This document shows, one piece after another, positions 16,149-25,156 of a stretch of 64,000 bases of DNA (the first letter of the stretch is position 1; every line of letters begins with the position of its first letter). This DNA comes from JAABTL01 sp964465355 (GTDB taxonomy: Bacteria; Deinococcota; Deinococci; Deinococcales; Trueperaceae): the NCBI GenBank assembly GCA_964465355.1, contig CAYXJZ010000001.1, positions 1 to 64,000 on the forward strand, read 5' to 3'. The notes under the pieces are model-generated. The model saw nothing but the letters and a program-made list of their open reading frames with translations, had not been told where the DNA came from and did not search any database. The position numbers were made by a program, and so were the translations under genes.

Positions 16149-16909
16149 CACGACCGGACGCGACTGACAGACCCGACTGGACCTCGGTGTCCGTGAGCAG
16201 CGGAGGGGCCACCATCGCCGCCCAGTCCACAGGTGACCTGGCCGACCCAGCGCTCCTGCTGATCGGCGGGGGGACCTGGTCGAGGGACTGGTGGCTCGAC
16301 GAGCTCTGCCTTGGCCTGTCCGCAGCCGGACTACGCGTCATCCGATACGACCACCGAGACACGAGGGCTTCGACCATGTATCCCCCGGGCGAGCCCGGCT
16401 ACGCGGGCCTCGTCCTCGTGTCCACGAGCTCCAACGACGGGACCGACAGGGCCCTCCCGCCACCGACCCCAGAGATCCTCGCAACGTTCCAGAACGGCGA
16501 ACCGGAGCCCGACTGGGCGGATCGCCAGGCCGTCATCGAGTGGGTCATGAACAGTGAACGCCCCTATGCCGGTCCAGGGAAGTTCGAGGAGGCTCAGCTC
16601 CGCGCACTCATAGGGCAGATCTGGGACCGAACCCCCTCGATGGCCTCCGCCACCAACCACTTCATCCTGGCCGACGACAGTGCGCCCGCCGACCTCCGCG
16701 GCCTTCGTGGCCTGCCCACGCTGGTCGTCCACGGCTCAGCCGACCCGCTCTTCCCCCTCCCCCATGGAGAGGCGCTCGCATCACTTCTTGCCGCCCCGCT
16801 GCTCAGGCTCGAAGGGGTCGGACATCAGCTTCCCCCGCGAGACAGCTGGCCCGAGCTCATCGAGCGGATCGCCTCACTGGCCGCGGAAGCTCAGCTCTCC
16901 TCACCTTGA
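16145..16909 (+). CDS. Alpha/beta hydrolase lacking the nucleophile elbow
   Basis: A 254-residue alpha/beta-hydrolase relative translationally coupled to the response regulator (ATGA). The front half has ALLLIGGGTWSRDWW and IRYDHRDTRASTMYPPGEPG. The back half has the acid strand TLVVHGSADPLFPLPHGEAL and the catalytic-His region LEGVGHQLPP. Relatives carry about 45 residues between GYxG and LVLISTS that hold the GxSxG nucleophile. Here GYAG runs straight into LVLVSTSS near residue 88, so the Ser is missing. The frame stays open. It is probably catalytically dead or a recent in-frame deletion. Confidence 0.75.
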   Translation: MTRPDATDRPDWTSVSVSSGGATIAAQSTGDLADPALLLIGGGTWSRDWWLDELCLGLSAAGLRVIRYDHRDTRASTMYPPGEPGYAGLVLVSTSSNDGTDRALPPPTPEILATFQNGEPEPDWADRQAVIEWVMNSERPYAGPGKFEEAQLRALIGQIWDRTPSMASATNHFILADDSAPADLRGLRGLPTLVVHGSADPLFPLPHGEALASLLAAPLLRLEGVGHQLPPRDSWPELIERIASLAAEAQLSSP

Positions 16910-16935
16910 TGCCGGCCAAGGCGGCCTCCCTCTAG

Positions 16936-17844
16936 CTAGCGGTAGCCGGTCGCGTCCGCCGGCTTCCCCGCCTCCACCACTTCCTCCAGGTAACGCATGC
17001 AGTCGGGACGGGAGCCGTCCACGTCGGTGAAGCCGTAGACCTGCGCCAGACCGCCGCTCGACAAGGACTGGCCGGTCCAGCGCGCCCGGTCCGGGTCGGC
17101 GGCCAGTGCCGCCACCGCCCTGCCGACGAAGTGCGGGGTCTCCGAGATGACGAAGTGCGGCTCCCCTGCCGCCGCGTCCATCCAAGTCGCCTCGGTCACA
17201 CCGAAGTGCTCCAGCATCATCTCGGAGCGCAGCCAGCCCGGCGTCAGGGCGACGGCGGTCGCGCCGTGCCTCTCCAGGTCCTTGGCGTGTCCCCAGGCCA
17301 TGCGGATCACCGCCGACTTGACCAGGTCGTAGAAGGGCGACTGCCGATAGCGCTGGGCGTGGTACTCGGCGGTGCCGTCGGTCATCTCGACCAGCAGGCC
17401 GCCCGGCCGCTCGACGAGCAGCCGCAGCGCGTGGTGGGCTGTGATCAGATGCGTGTCCAGCCCCAGCCGCATCAAGCGGAGTCCGTTGTCGAGGTCATGC
17501 TCCCAGACCGGCTTGGACTCGAAGAGCTTCTCGCCGCCCCAGATGTCGTTGACCAGGACGTCGAGCCCTCCCTGCTCGGCGCGGATGCGCGCCACCAGCG
17601 AGGCCACCTCCTCGGGGATCAGGTGGTCGACGCGGACGGCGATGCCCTCGCCGCCGGCGGCCGACACCAGCTCCGCCGTCTCCTCGATGGTCTCGCTGCT
17701 CCTTCCGTACTCGGAGACCTGGTCGCGCGTGGTGCGGCCCGTCACGTAGACGGTCGCTCCAGCGGCCCCCAACTCCACCGCGATGCCGCGACCAGCACCG
17801 CGTGTGGCACCCGCCACCAAGGCGACCTTTCCTTCCAGCGTCAT
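16936..17844 (-). CDS. Short-chain dehydrogenase/reductase
   Basis: A 302-residue cytosolic SDR, probably NADP(H)-linked. It has the Rossmann start VALVAGATRGAGRGIAVEL, the adenine-side YVTGRTTRDQVSEYGRSSET, VNDIWGG in place of the common NNAG, and the catalytic YDLVK (Tyr and Lys). The C-terminal third contains RWTGQSLSSGGLAQVYGFTD. Substrate unknown. The ATG has GAGGAGG upstream. The gene is divergent from a TetR-type regulator, with a perfect palindrome between the -35 and -10 boxes of its promoter, so it is very likely the regulator's target. Confidence 0.92.
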   Translation of the reverse strand: MTLEGKVALVAGATRGAGRGIAVELGAAGATVYVTGRTTRDQVSEYGRSSETIEETAELVSAAGGEGIAVRVDHLIPEEVASLVARIRAEQGGLDVLVNDIWGGEKLFESKPVWEHDLDNGLRLMRLGLDTHLITAHHALRLLVERPGGLLVEMTDGTAEYHAQRYRQSPFYDLVKSAVIRMAWGHAKDLERHGATAVALTPGWLRSEMMLEHFGVTEATWMDAAAGEPHFVISETPHFVGRAVAALAADPDRARWTGQSLSSGGLAQVYGFTDVDGSRPDCMRYLEEVVEAGKPADATGYR

Positions 17845-17889
17845 GACGACCTCCTCGTTGATCCTGACAGGTCAGAACCCGCTTGCCCA

Positions 17890-17918
17890 TATATAACCGA
17901 ACATTCGGTTACAATCAA
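17890..17918 (-). promoter_or_regulatory. Promoter of the SDR gene with embedded TetR-type operator
   Basis: On the minus strand TTGATT (17913-17918) and TATATA (17890-17895) are spaced by 17 bases. The perfect palindrome TAACCGAA-CA-TTCGGTTA (17894-17911) fills the spacer and touches the -10 box. On the plus strand TACAAT (17910-17915) could serve the tetR gene, ten bases before its ATG. One operator would then control both genes. Confidence 0.8.
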
Positions 17919-17925
17919 GGACGAG

Positions 17926-18525
17926 ATGCCTCGCCTCAAGACCTTGCCCGATCAGGACGTGTTGGATGCCGCGATGGTCCTCATGCTGCAGCACGGCCCA
18001 GAAGCCCTGACCTTCGCCCGCCTGGCCACAGCCTGCGGCCTCTCCCCCGCCACGCTGGTGCAGCGCTTCGGCACCAAGGCCAGGCTCAAGCAGGCTGCCT
18101 TGCTGCAGGCATGGGACCAGCTCATGGAGACGACCACGCGCCTGGCGGCCACCATGCCCAACACACCCGAAGGCGCGATCGAGCTGCTGGTAGGGTTCTC
18201 GCAGGACTACGGCGGCATCGAGGCCTACGCCGATGGTCTTCTGCTGCTGCGTGAGGACCTGCGCGACCCGCTGCTGCGCGCCCGTGGCGCAGCCTGGGAG
18301 AAAGCGCTCAACCAGGCCCTTGGCGAGCGCTTCGCCAGCGTCCCGTACGTCCCAGACGACATCGGCTCGTTGATGGCGGCACAGTGGCAGGGGGCGCTGC
18401 TGTGGTGGAGCTTCGACCCTAAGCAGCGCGTCGACGCGTACGTCGAGCAGCGCCTGAGGCGCTTCGTCGAGGTCGTGATGGCTGGGGCCTGGCGGACTGG
18501 TCCCATGACGGAGTCCGAACGGTGA
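17926..18525 (+). CDS. TetR-family transcriptional regulator
   Basis: A 199-residue repressor. The N-terminal DNA-binding domain contains VLDAAMVLMLQHGPEALTFA and the helix-turn-helix LATACGLSPATLVQRFGTKA, then KQAALLQAWDQ. The rest is a ligand-binding domain of unclear specificity. The ATG after AAGGACG was chosen; the long upstream extension in the same frame is antisense to the SDR gene. Divergent from the SDR gene across a perfect 18-base operator. Confidence 0.9.
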   Translation: MPRLKTLPDQDVLDAAMVLMLQHGPEALTFARLATACGLSPATLVQRFGTKARLKQAALLQAWDQLMETTTRLAATMPNTPEGAIELLVGFSQDYGGIEAYADGLLLLREDLRDPLLRARGAAWEKALNQALGERFASVPYVPDDIGSLMAAQWQGALLWWSFDPKQRVDAYVEQRLRRFVEVVMAGAWRTGPMTESER

Positions 18526-18585
18526 TCGGCCAACGCTCCATGACCGGGTGAAACGACCGCGGCCGGGTCGGCGCTAGCGTCAGCC

Positions 18586-19878
18586 ATGCTCTGTTCCCCA
18601 ACCCCTTTCTTCGGCCGCACCGTCCTTCGGTCCACCTTCCTGCTGGCCGTGTTCGGTTGGGGGCTGGGCTTCTACGGGCCGCCGATCTACATGCAGGCCG
18701 TGCTGGAGCGCACGGGCTGGTCGCTGAGCTTCCTGTCCGGCATGGTGACGCTGCACTTCCTGTTCGGGGCCATGGTCACGGCCGCCCTGCCCTGGCTCCA
18801 CGCCAGGCACGGACTGTCCCGCGTCACGCTGTGGGGAGCGGTGGCACTGGCTGCCGGCATCATGGGCTGGGCACTGGCGGCGCAGCCATGGCAGTTGGCC
18901 TTCGCTGCCCTGCTGACCGGAGGAGGCTGGGTCTGCCTCGGCGCCGCCGCGGTGAACGCCATCCTGGCGCCCTGGTTCGTGCGCACTCGTCCGGCCGCCC
19001 TGTCCATGGCCTACAACGGCGCCAGCGTCGGGGGCGTGATCCTCTCGCCGCTGTGGGCCGTCCTGATCCCCGGCCTCTCCTTCCCGGTGGCGGCCGCGCT
19101 GGTCGCGGGCACGATGGCGGTGGTGGTGGTCCTCATGTCGCTTCGTGTCTTCGCCAAGACACCGGAGGGACTGGGTCAGCCACCCGACGGTGATGTGGCT
19201 GCGACTTCTGGCACGGCGAGCAGCGAGGCTCCACGTCCCCTGGTCTCGACCCGCGACCCGGTCGCGCGCTGGCCCGACCGCACCTGGCTATGGCGCGACC
19301 GTGGCTTCCTGACCCTGGCGGCCGGCATGGCGCTTGGTCTGTTCGCCCAAGCCGGCCTCATCGCCCACCTGTTCTCGGTGCTGGCGCCCGGCTTCGGTTC
19401 GCAGGCGGCTGGCGTGGCCATGTCGCTCGTCACGGCCTGCGCGGTCGGCGGGCGCTTGCTGGTGGCCCGCGCCATGCCACCGGGGACGGACCGCAGGGTG
19501 GTCGCTGGCCTGTGCTGCGGGATCCAGCTCTTTGGCTCGCTGCTGTTGCTGGCCTCGGGCGGCCAAGACCTCGTCCTGATCGGCCTCGGCATCGCCCTGT
19601 TCGGCTCCGGGGTCGGCAACATGACGTCGCTGCCACCGCTGATCGTCCAACAGGAGTTCGCCGAGGCGCAGGTGCAGCGGGTGGTGGCCCTGATCGTGGC
19701 GATCAGCCAGGCGACCTACGCCTTCGCTCCGGCCGTGTTCGGTTGGCTCCGGAGTGGCGGTCTGGTGGCGGATGGTCGGTCGTTGGCCGATCCCGCCGTC
19801 CTCTTCCTCGGCGTGGCCATCGCCCAAGGCCTGGCCATCACCGCCATGCTGGCAGGGCGTAGGCGGCACGGAGTCTGA
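18586..19878 (+). CDS. Major facilitator superfamily transporter
   Basis: A 430-residue membrane protein with about twelve hydrophobic segments split by a hydrophilic loop near residues 188-230. It has the MFS features GWGLGFYGPPIYMQAVLERT, APWFVRTRPAALSMAYNGAS and a second bundle beginning GMALGLFAQAGLIAHLFSVL. The layout resembles monocarboxylate-type MFS carriers, but the substrate is not predictable. A TAGCGT -10 box lies five bases before the ATG and no Shine-Dalgarno is present, which suggests a leaderless mRNA. It follows tetR by 60 bases on the same strand. Confidence 0.9.
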   Translation: MLCSPTPFFGRTVLRSTFLLAVFGWGLGFYGPPIYMQAVLERTGWSLSFLSGMVTLHFLFGAMVTAALPWLHARHGLSRVTLWGAVALAAGIMGWALAAQPWQLAFAALLTGGGWVCLGAAAVNAILAPWFVRTRPAALSMAYNGASVGGVILSPLWAVLIPGLSFPVAAALVAGTMAVVVVLMSLRVFAKTPEGLGQPPDGDVAATSGTASSEAPRPLVSTRDPVARWPDRTWLWRDRGFLTLAAGMALGLFAQAGLIAHLFSVLAPGFGSQAAGVAMSLVTACAVGGRLLVARAMPPGTDRRVVAGLCCGIQLFGSLLLLASGGQDLVLIGLGIALFGSGVGNMTSLPPLIVQQEFAEAQVQRVVALIVAISQATYAFAPAVFGWLRSGGLVADGRSLADPAVLFLGVAIAQGLAITAMLAGRRRHGV

Positions 19879-19958
19879 GTTCGGTACCGGTCTTCGGGAG
19901 CAGAGCCAAGGACTGCCGTTGGCATGCGCCGGACACCGCCTGCGCCCCTCTCCCTCGT

Positions 19959-19964
19959 TACACT
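19959..19964 (+). promoter_or_regulatory. TACACT -10 box for a leaderless lipoate ligase mRNA
   Basis: TACACT ends seven bases before the ATG at 19972, leaving no room for a ribosome binding site. The same arrangement recurs at many genes in the window. Confidence 0.65.
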
Positions 19965-19971
19965 CTTGTCG

Positions 19972-21021
19972 ATGCGCGGCGAGTACAAGGTCCCAGGCGG
20001 CAAGTTGGTGGCGGTGGAGCTGCTGGTGGCGGACGACCGCCTCAGCCAGGTGGCCGTCTCCGGTGACTTCTTCCTCGAGCCAGACGAGGCGCTCGACACG
20101 ATCAACGCTGCCCTGGAGGGCGCGCCCGCCGAGGCCGCCGTCGGCCAGCTGGCCGAGCGCGTGCGCCGCGCGCTTCCTGAGGGCACCGTCATGCTGGGCT
20201 TCGGCCCCGAGTCGGTGGCCATGGCGGTGCGACGCGCCCTTGGCAAGGCCACCGCCTGGGCGGACCACCGCTTCGAGCTCTTCCCCGCCCTGCCGCTGGC
20301 GCCGGCCGTGCAGATGGCCATGGACGAGGTCATCGCCAGGCAGGTGTCAGATGGTCGCCGCCCGCCTACCCTGCGCTTCTGGGACTGGGCGAGCAACGCG
20401 GTGGTGCTCGGCTGCTTCCAATCGCTGCGCAACGAGGTGGACGCCGAGGCGGCCGATCGGCATGCGGTCACCGTGGTGCGGCGCGTCTCCGGCGGCGGCG
20501 CCATGTTCATCGAGCCGGGCAACACCATCACCTACTCGCTCTACGTGCCCGGCACGCTGGTCGACGGCTTGTCCTTCCAGGCCTCCTACGCCTTCCTCGA
20601 CGACTGGGTGCTCGGCGCCCTCGGGGAGTTGGGCATCAAGGCGGCCTACGCCGGCCTCAACGACATCGCCTCACCATCTGGCAAGATCGCCGGGGCCGCG
20701 CAGAAGCGCATGCCGGGTGGCGGCGTGCTGCACCACGTCACCATGGCCTACGACATCGACGCGGACAAGATGCTCGAGGTGCTGCGCATCGGCCGCGAGA
20801 AGCTCTCCGACAAGGGCACCAAGAGCGCCAACAAGCGGGTGGACCCGCTGCGCTCGCAGACCGGCCTGTCACGGGACGAGGTGATGGCGGCCATGACCGC
20901 CCACTTCCGCGGTCGTTACGGGCTGAGCGATGTGGCCGCCGACCCGGCCACCCTGGAGGAGGCCGAGGCGCTGGCGCAGAGCAAGTTCAGCAACCCTGCT
21001 TGGACCTCGCGTGTACCCTAA
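19972..21021 (+). CDS. Lipoate-protein ligase with N-terminal accessory domain
   Basis: A 349-residue protein that attaches lipoate to carrier domains. The catalytic BPL_LplA_LipB domain (about 105-320) has the lipoyl-AMP loop VVRRVSGGGAMFIEPGN, TYSLYVP and the catalytic Lys in GKIAGAAQKRMPGGGVLHH. The first ~85 residues (MRGEYKVPGGKLVAVELLV, GDFFLEPDEALDTINAAL) look like the LplA C-terminal accessory domain (LplB-like). Here they sit in front of the catalytic domain instead of behind it. The ATG 16 codons inside the longest frame is chosen because TACACT precedes it by seven bases. Confidence 0.88.
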   Translation: MRGEYKVPGGKLVAVELLVADDRLSQVAVSGDFFLEPDEALDTINAALEGAPAEAAVGQLAERVRRALPEGTVMLGFGPESVAMAVRRALGKATAWADHRFELFPALPLAPAVQMAMDEVIARQVSDGRRPPTLRFWDWASNAVVLGCFQSLRNEVDAEAADRHAVTVVRRVSGGGAMFIEPGNTITYSLYVPGTLVDGLSFQASYAFLDDWVLGALGELGIKAAYAGLNDIASPSGKIAGAAQKRMPGGGVLHHVTMAYDIDADKMLEVLRIGREKLSDKGTKSANKRVDPLRSQTGLSRDEVMAAMTAHFRGRYGLSDVAADPATLEEAEALAQSKFSNPAWTSRVP

Positions 21022-21030
21022 GGAGCGCAC

Positions 21031-21816
<786 letters not shown>

Positions 21817-21843
21817 GCCTTCCTGCCGCTGAAAGCTAGCGCC

Positions 21844-22299
21844 TCAACGTGACCAAGCCAGCAGCACGATCACCAGGAACGACGTCAACAGACCGAGGTA
21901 GGTGAGCAGCCTGGCCTGAGCCTGGATGCCGGCCCTGAGCTCGGCAGCGCCGGCTCGGCCGGCGATCTCGTCCGTAGCGGCCCGCATCATGCGGCGACTG
22001 AAGACGCCGACGTGCAGGGCGCTGATGACGACAAGGGCCAGCAGCGCTGCCCAGCGCAGGCCGAGGTTCGGGGTTCCAGCCTGCACCGCAAGGCTCGCTG
22101 CCCAGACGGCGGTCATCACAAGGGCCAAGGGTCCGTAGCGGCGGCCGAAGGCCTTGCGATGGACGATCTGCTCGGCCGGGCTGAAGGGCAGGTCGCGCAT
22201 GGCCGGGGTGACGACGAAGGTTGCGTAGAGGTAGGCACCCAGCCAGGCACCGGCCGCCAACGGCTCGAGGCGCGCGAGGAAGAGGACGAACGGGTCCAT
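21844..22299 (-). CDS. Four-helix membrane protein (DUF4149-like)
   Basis: A 151-residue membrane protein with four hydrophobic segments: FLARLEPLAAGAWLGAYLYA, YGPLALVMTAVWAASLAV, WAALLALVVISALHVGVF and YLGLLTSFLVIVLLAW. The N-terminal GAWLGAYLYATFVVTPAMR resembles DUF4149 proteins, many with unknown redox or copper roles. The ATG has GGAGGT upstream. It lies in a run of small genes of unknown role and is convergent with terC. Confidence 0.75.
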   Translation of the reverse strand: MDPFVLFLARLEPLAAGAWLGAYLYATFVVTPAMRDLPFSPAEQIVHRKAFGRRYGPLALVMTAVWAASLAVQAGTPNLGLRWAALLALVVISALHVGVFSRRMMRAATDEIAGRAGAAELRAGIQAQARLLTYLGLLTSFLVIVLLAWSR

Positions 22300-22356
22300 G
22301 GGACCTCCGTGGCTGCTTCACTGACGGAAGCGTTGGCCCACTCTACCGAGTCACGC

Positions 22357-22788
22357 TCATGCCCGCTTCGACCTCATCGCCCGGTTGACCACCACGACCT
22401 CGCCATCGCCATCCGGCGCCTCACCGGCAGCCAAGCGCCGGTAGGCCTCGGTCTCCACCCCGTAGAGAGCCACCCGGCTCTGACCATCGGCGTGGATGCC
22501 CCAGCCGTAGCGCTTGCCAAGGTCGGAGGCGCGCAGGCAGGCCTGCGGCTTGGCGAAGAAGGCCTTGCGCGCAGCCGGCCGGTCCGCCTCCGGGATGGCT
22601 TGCCGGTCGGCATGGACGGTGAAGATGACGTCGTCCGAGGTGTAGCGGTAGGGATGCTCGGCGATCATGCTGTAGGTGCGGCGTGCCACCGTAGGTTGCT
22701 CGCCGCGGGTCGGCGGCACGGTACCTGCCGTGGCCGGGCAATCCTCGGCCACCCCGATGAAGGTGTCGACGTAGTTGGTGGTGCCCAT
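22357..22788 (-). CDS. DUF6157-like soluble protein
   Basis: A 143-residue soluble protein starting GTTNYVDTFIGVAEDCPATA with the conserved stretch VARRTYSMIAEHPYRYTSDD and KAFFAKPQACLRASDLGKRY. These match my memory of the DUF6157 family, whose function is unknown. The Cys in EDCP and the one in QACLR could be functional. It is transcribed divergently from the Gre-type gene with 68 bases between them. Confidence 0.75.
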   Translation of the reverse strand: MGTTNYVDTFIGVAEDCPATAGTVPPTRGEQPTVARRTYSMIAEHPYRYTSDDVIFTVHADRQAIPEADRPAARKAFFAKPQACLRASDLGKRYGWGIHADGQSRVALYGVETEAYRRLAAGEAPDGDGEVVVVNRAMRSKRA

Positions 22789-22856
22789 GATTCAGCAGCA
22801 TAGCCAGCCGGGTGGCCGGCCGCGGTAGGCTAGCCATCTAGTAGCAAGGAGCCAGC

Positions 22857-23357
22857 ATGAGCCGTGCCTTCGTCAAGGAAGACGCCAGCCAGGAGGCGGT
22901 GGTGGTCAACGCCCGCGCCGCCCTGCCGGAGGGCGAGCGCAACCTGGTCACACCTCGCGGCCTTGCTTTGCTTCACGAGGAGCAAGGCCAGCTGCTCGCC
23001 GAACAGCAACGCGTACAGGACGAGTCTGGCGACCAGCGGCGACTGGCCGAGATCGAGCTGGCCATGGAGGAACTGGCTGACCGGCTGCGCAGCGCCGTGC
23101 TGGTGGATCCCACCGCTTCGGACCCGAACGAGGTGGGTTTCGGGCATACGGTGGTCCTGCTCACGCGCTCCGGTCCCGGCGCGGGCGGGACGCGGCGACT
23201 CAGCCTGGTCGGGGTCGATGAGGCCGATCCGGCGGCAGGCAAAATCGCCTTCACCTCCCCCATCGCCCAGCTGCTGCTCGGCAAGCGCCTCGGAGACGTT
23301 GTCACCCACAGCCAGCGCGAGGGCTTGCGGATCATGGAAGTCGTGACCATCGAGTGA
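22857..23357 (+). CDS. GreA/GreB-type transcription elongation factor
   Basis: A 166-residue protein. It has a helical N-terminal part (about 35-80, RGLALLHEEQGQLLAEQQRV and LAEIELAMEELADRLRSAVL) like the Gre coiled-coil, and a C-terminal GreAB FKBP-like domain (VGFGHTVVLLTRSGPGAGGT, SLVGVDEADPAAGKIAFTSP, LLGKRLGDVV). Gre factors rescue backtracked RNA polymerase through the secondary channel. The coiled-coil tip is shortened and the usual DxxE acidic pair is not obvious, so it may be a Gre-like regulator without cleavage activity. AAGGAG precedes the ATG and TAGGCT at 22826-22831 is a candidate -10 box. Confidence 0.8.
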   Translation: MSRAFVKEDASQEAVVVNARAALPEGERNLVTPRGLALLHEEQGQLLAEQQRVQDESGDQRRLAEIELAMEELADRLRSAVLVDPTASDPNEVGFGHTVVLLTRSGPGAGGTRRLSLVGVDEADPAAGKIAFTSPIAQLLLGKRLGDVVTHSQREGLRIMEVVTIE

Positions 23358-23445
23358 AACTCGCCCTCTGGGCGGTTTCTACCATGTTGCTAGCAAATGG
23401 CGGTCCGCCAGGGCGGTCCCGCGGTCTGATGGCCTCGGGAGTGTG

Positions 23446-25020
23446 ATGCACATGCGGACTGCCGTCTCGATCAGCCTCTCGTTCCTCGCCCTGGTCCTTG
23501 GCCAGGGATTCGCCCAACCGGGTCCCAGTCAAGCCGACCTCGACGCGGCCTTTGATAACAGCCGCGACTGGCTGTACGCCACCCACGACTACAGCGGGCA
23601 GCGCTACGTGCAGCTCGACCAGATCGACGTGGCCAACGCCGGCCGGCTGGCGCCGGTGTGCATGTTCCAGCTTGGCGAGATCGACACCTTCCAGAGCAAC
23701 GGCCTGGTGTACGACGGCGTGCTGTTCACCAGCACCCCAAGCAGCACCTACGCCATCGACGCGGCCAACTGCCGCGAGCTGTGGCGGCATACGTGGCAGC
23801 CGACCGGCTCCCAGGGCATCGCCTCGCAGCGCGGGCTGGCGATCCTCGAAGGGCGCATCTTCCGCGGTACCAGGGACGGCCACGTCATCGCCCTCGACGC
23901 CGCCAGCGGCGAGCTGCTGTGGGCCACCCTGGCCAGGACCGAAGGCAGCAACGAGGGCATCAGCATGGCGCCTCTGGTGTTCGGCGGCCTGGTCATCGTA
24001 GGACCGGCTGGCACCGATCGCGGCTGGTTGCAGGCCTTCGACGTCGCCAGCGGCGAGCCGGTGTGGCGCTTCGACACCATCCCACTGCCCGACAGCGAGG
24101 GCTACGACAGCTGGAGCGACCCAGAGGCCCTCGAAGCCGGGGAGGCTGGCGGCGCCTCGGTGTGGACCGTCATGTCGCTCGACCACGAGGCGGGCATCCT
24201 CTACGTGCCGGTCGGCAACCCCAACCCCGCCTTCTACGGCGGCAACCGCCTTGGCGACAACCTCTACACCAACAGCGTCCTGGCGCTGGACGTGCGCAGC
24301 GGCGAACTGCTCTGGTACGACCAGCTCCGCCCGCACGAACTGCGCAACTGGGACACCAGCCAGGCCGGGCCGCTGTTCACCGCGGTGGTGGACGGCGCCG
24401 AACGCAGGCTGCTGGCGGCCGCCGGCAAGGACGGGCTGCTGCGTATCCTCGACCGCGACAGCCAGGAGCGGCTGTTCGAGGTGCCGGTGACCACCCAGAG
24501 CAACGTCGACGTGCCATCGACGCCAGACGGGGTGCACGTCTGCCCCGGCTACCTTGGCGGGGTGCAGTGGAACGGCGCGGCCTACCACCCCGGCACAGGA
24601 CTGCTCTACACGCCTGCGGTGGACTGGTGCTCGGTGTTCATCCTGGAGCCGGAAGGCACCCGCGGCGGCACCTACCGCATGGATCCCGCCGAGTCTGCCA
24701 GCGGCTGGGTCACCGCCGTCGACCCCACCCGCGGCCTGGTGCGCTGGCGCTACCGCACCGGGGCGCCGGCCATCGCCGGGGTGACAGCCACCAGTGGCGA
24801 CGTGGTCTTCGCAGGTGACATCGCCGGTCGCTTCGTGGCGCTCAACGCCCGCAACGGTGACGAGCTCTACCGCTTCGAGACCGGTGGCGCCATGGCAGGC
24901 GGCATCCTGACCTACCAGGTGGACGGTCGTCAGCTGGTGGCGGTGATGTCGGGCAACCCCTCGGGGTTGTGGGGCTCGAAGGGCTCGCCCACGGTGATCA
25001 TCTTCGGTTTGCCCGACTGA
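23446..25020 (+). CDS. Secreted PQQ-dependent quinoprotein (beta-propeller)
   Basis: A 524-residue exported protein with signal peptide MRTAVSISLSFLALVLGQGFA. The eight-bladed quinoprotein propeller shows tryptophan-docking repeats such as VIALDAASGELLWATL, QAFDVASGEPVWRFDT and LALDVRSGELLWYDQL. It also carries YSGQRYVQLDQIDVANAGRL, typical of PQQ alcohol/glucose dehydrogenase relatives. No adjacent Cys-Cys ring and no cytochrome domain were seen, so an oxidase partner would be separate. GTG (23443) and ATG (23452) are alternative starts. The substrate is unknown and no PQQ synthesis genes are in the window. Confidence 0.88.
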   Translation: MHMRTAVSISLSFLALVLGQGFAQPGPSQADLDAAFDNSRDWLYATHDYSGQRYVQLDQIDVANAGRLAPVCMFQLGEIDTFQSNGLVYDGVLFTSTPSSTYAIDAANCRELWRHTWQPTGSQGIASQRGLAILEGRIFRGTRDGHVIALDAASGELLWATLARTEGSNEGISMAPLVFGGLVIVGPAGTDRGWLQAFDVASGEPVWRFDTIPLPDSEGYDSWSDPEALEAGEAGGASVWTVMSLDHEAGILYVPVGNPNPAFYGGNRLGDNLYTNSVLALDVRSGELLWYDQLRPHELRNWDTSQAGPLFTAVVDGAERRLLAAAGKDGLLRILDRDSQERLFEVPVTTQSNVDVPSTPDGVHVCPGYLGGVQWNGAAYHPGTGLLYTPAVDWCSVFILEPEGTRGGTYRMDPAESASGWVTAVDPTRGLVRWRYRTGAPAIAGVTATSGDVVFAGDIAGRFVALNARNGDELYRFETGGAMAGGILTYQVDGRQLVAVMSGNPSGLWGSKGSPTVIIFGLPD

Positions 25021-25035
25021 TCAGCCTCTTCAGTG

Positions 25036-25061
25036 GCCGTGCCCCAGGCCTGGGGCACGGC
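25036..25061. terminator. Perfect 26-bp palindrome between convergent genes
   Basis: GCCGTGCCCCAGG paired with its exact complement, with no loop beyond the central GGCC. It lies just after the quinoprotein stop and faces the FrnE-like gene. There is no T-tract. It is a probable bidirectional terminator. Confidence 0.65.
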
Positions 25062-25156
25062 GCACACGCCGTCGACACACAGTCCAGCCTCATCGGCAGC
25101 GTCGGGCAAGGCGCGCAGAGGGAAGGGGCGCAGCCCACCGAGGCGCTCTGGGCCGC

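Noticed and set aside
15189..16151. Open frame of 320 codons on the minus strand
   Set aside because: Antisense to the DUF2269-like and response regulator genes, which have overlapping starts and stops and clear motifs.
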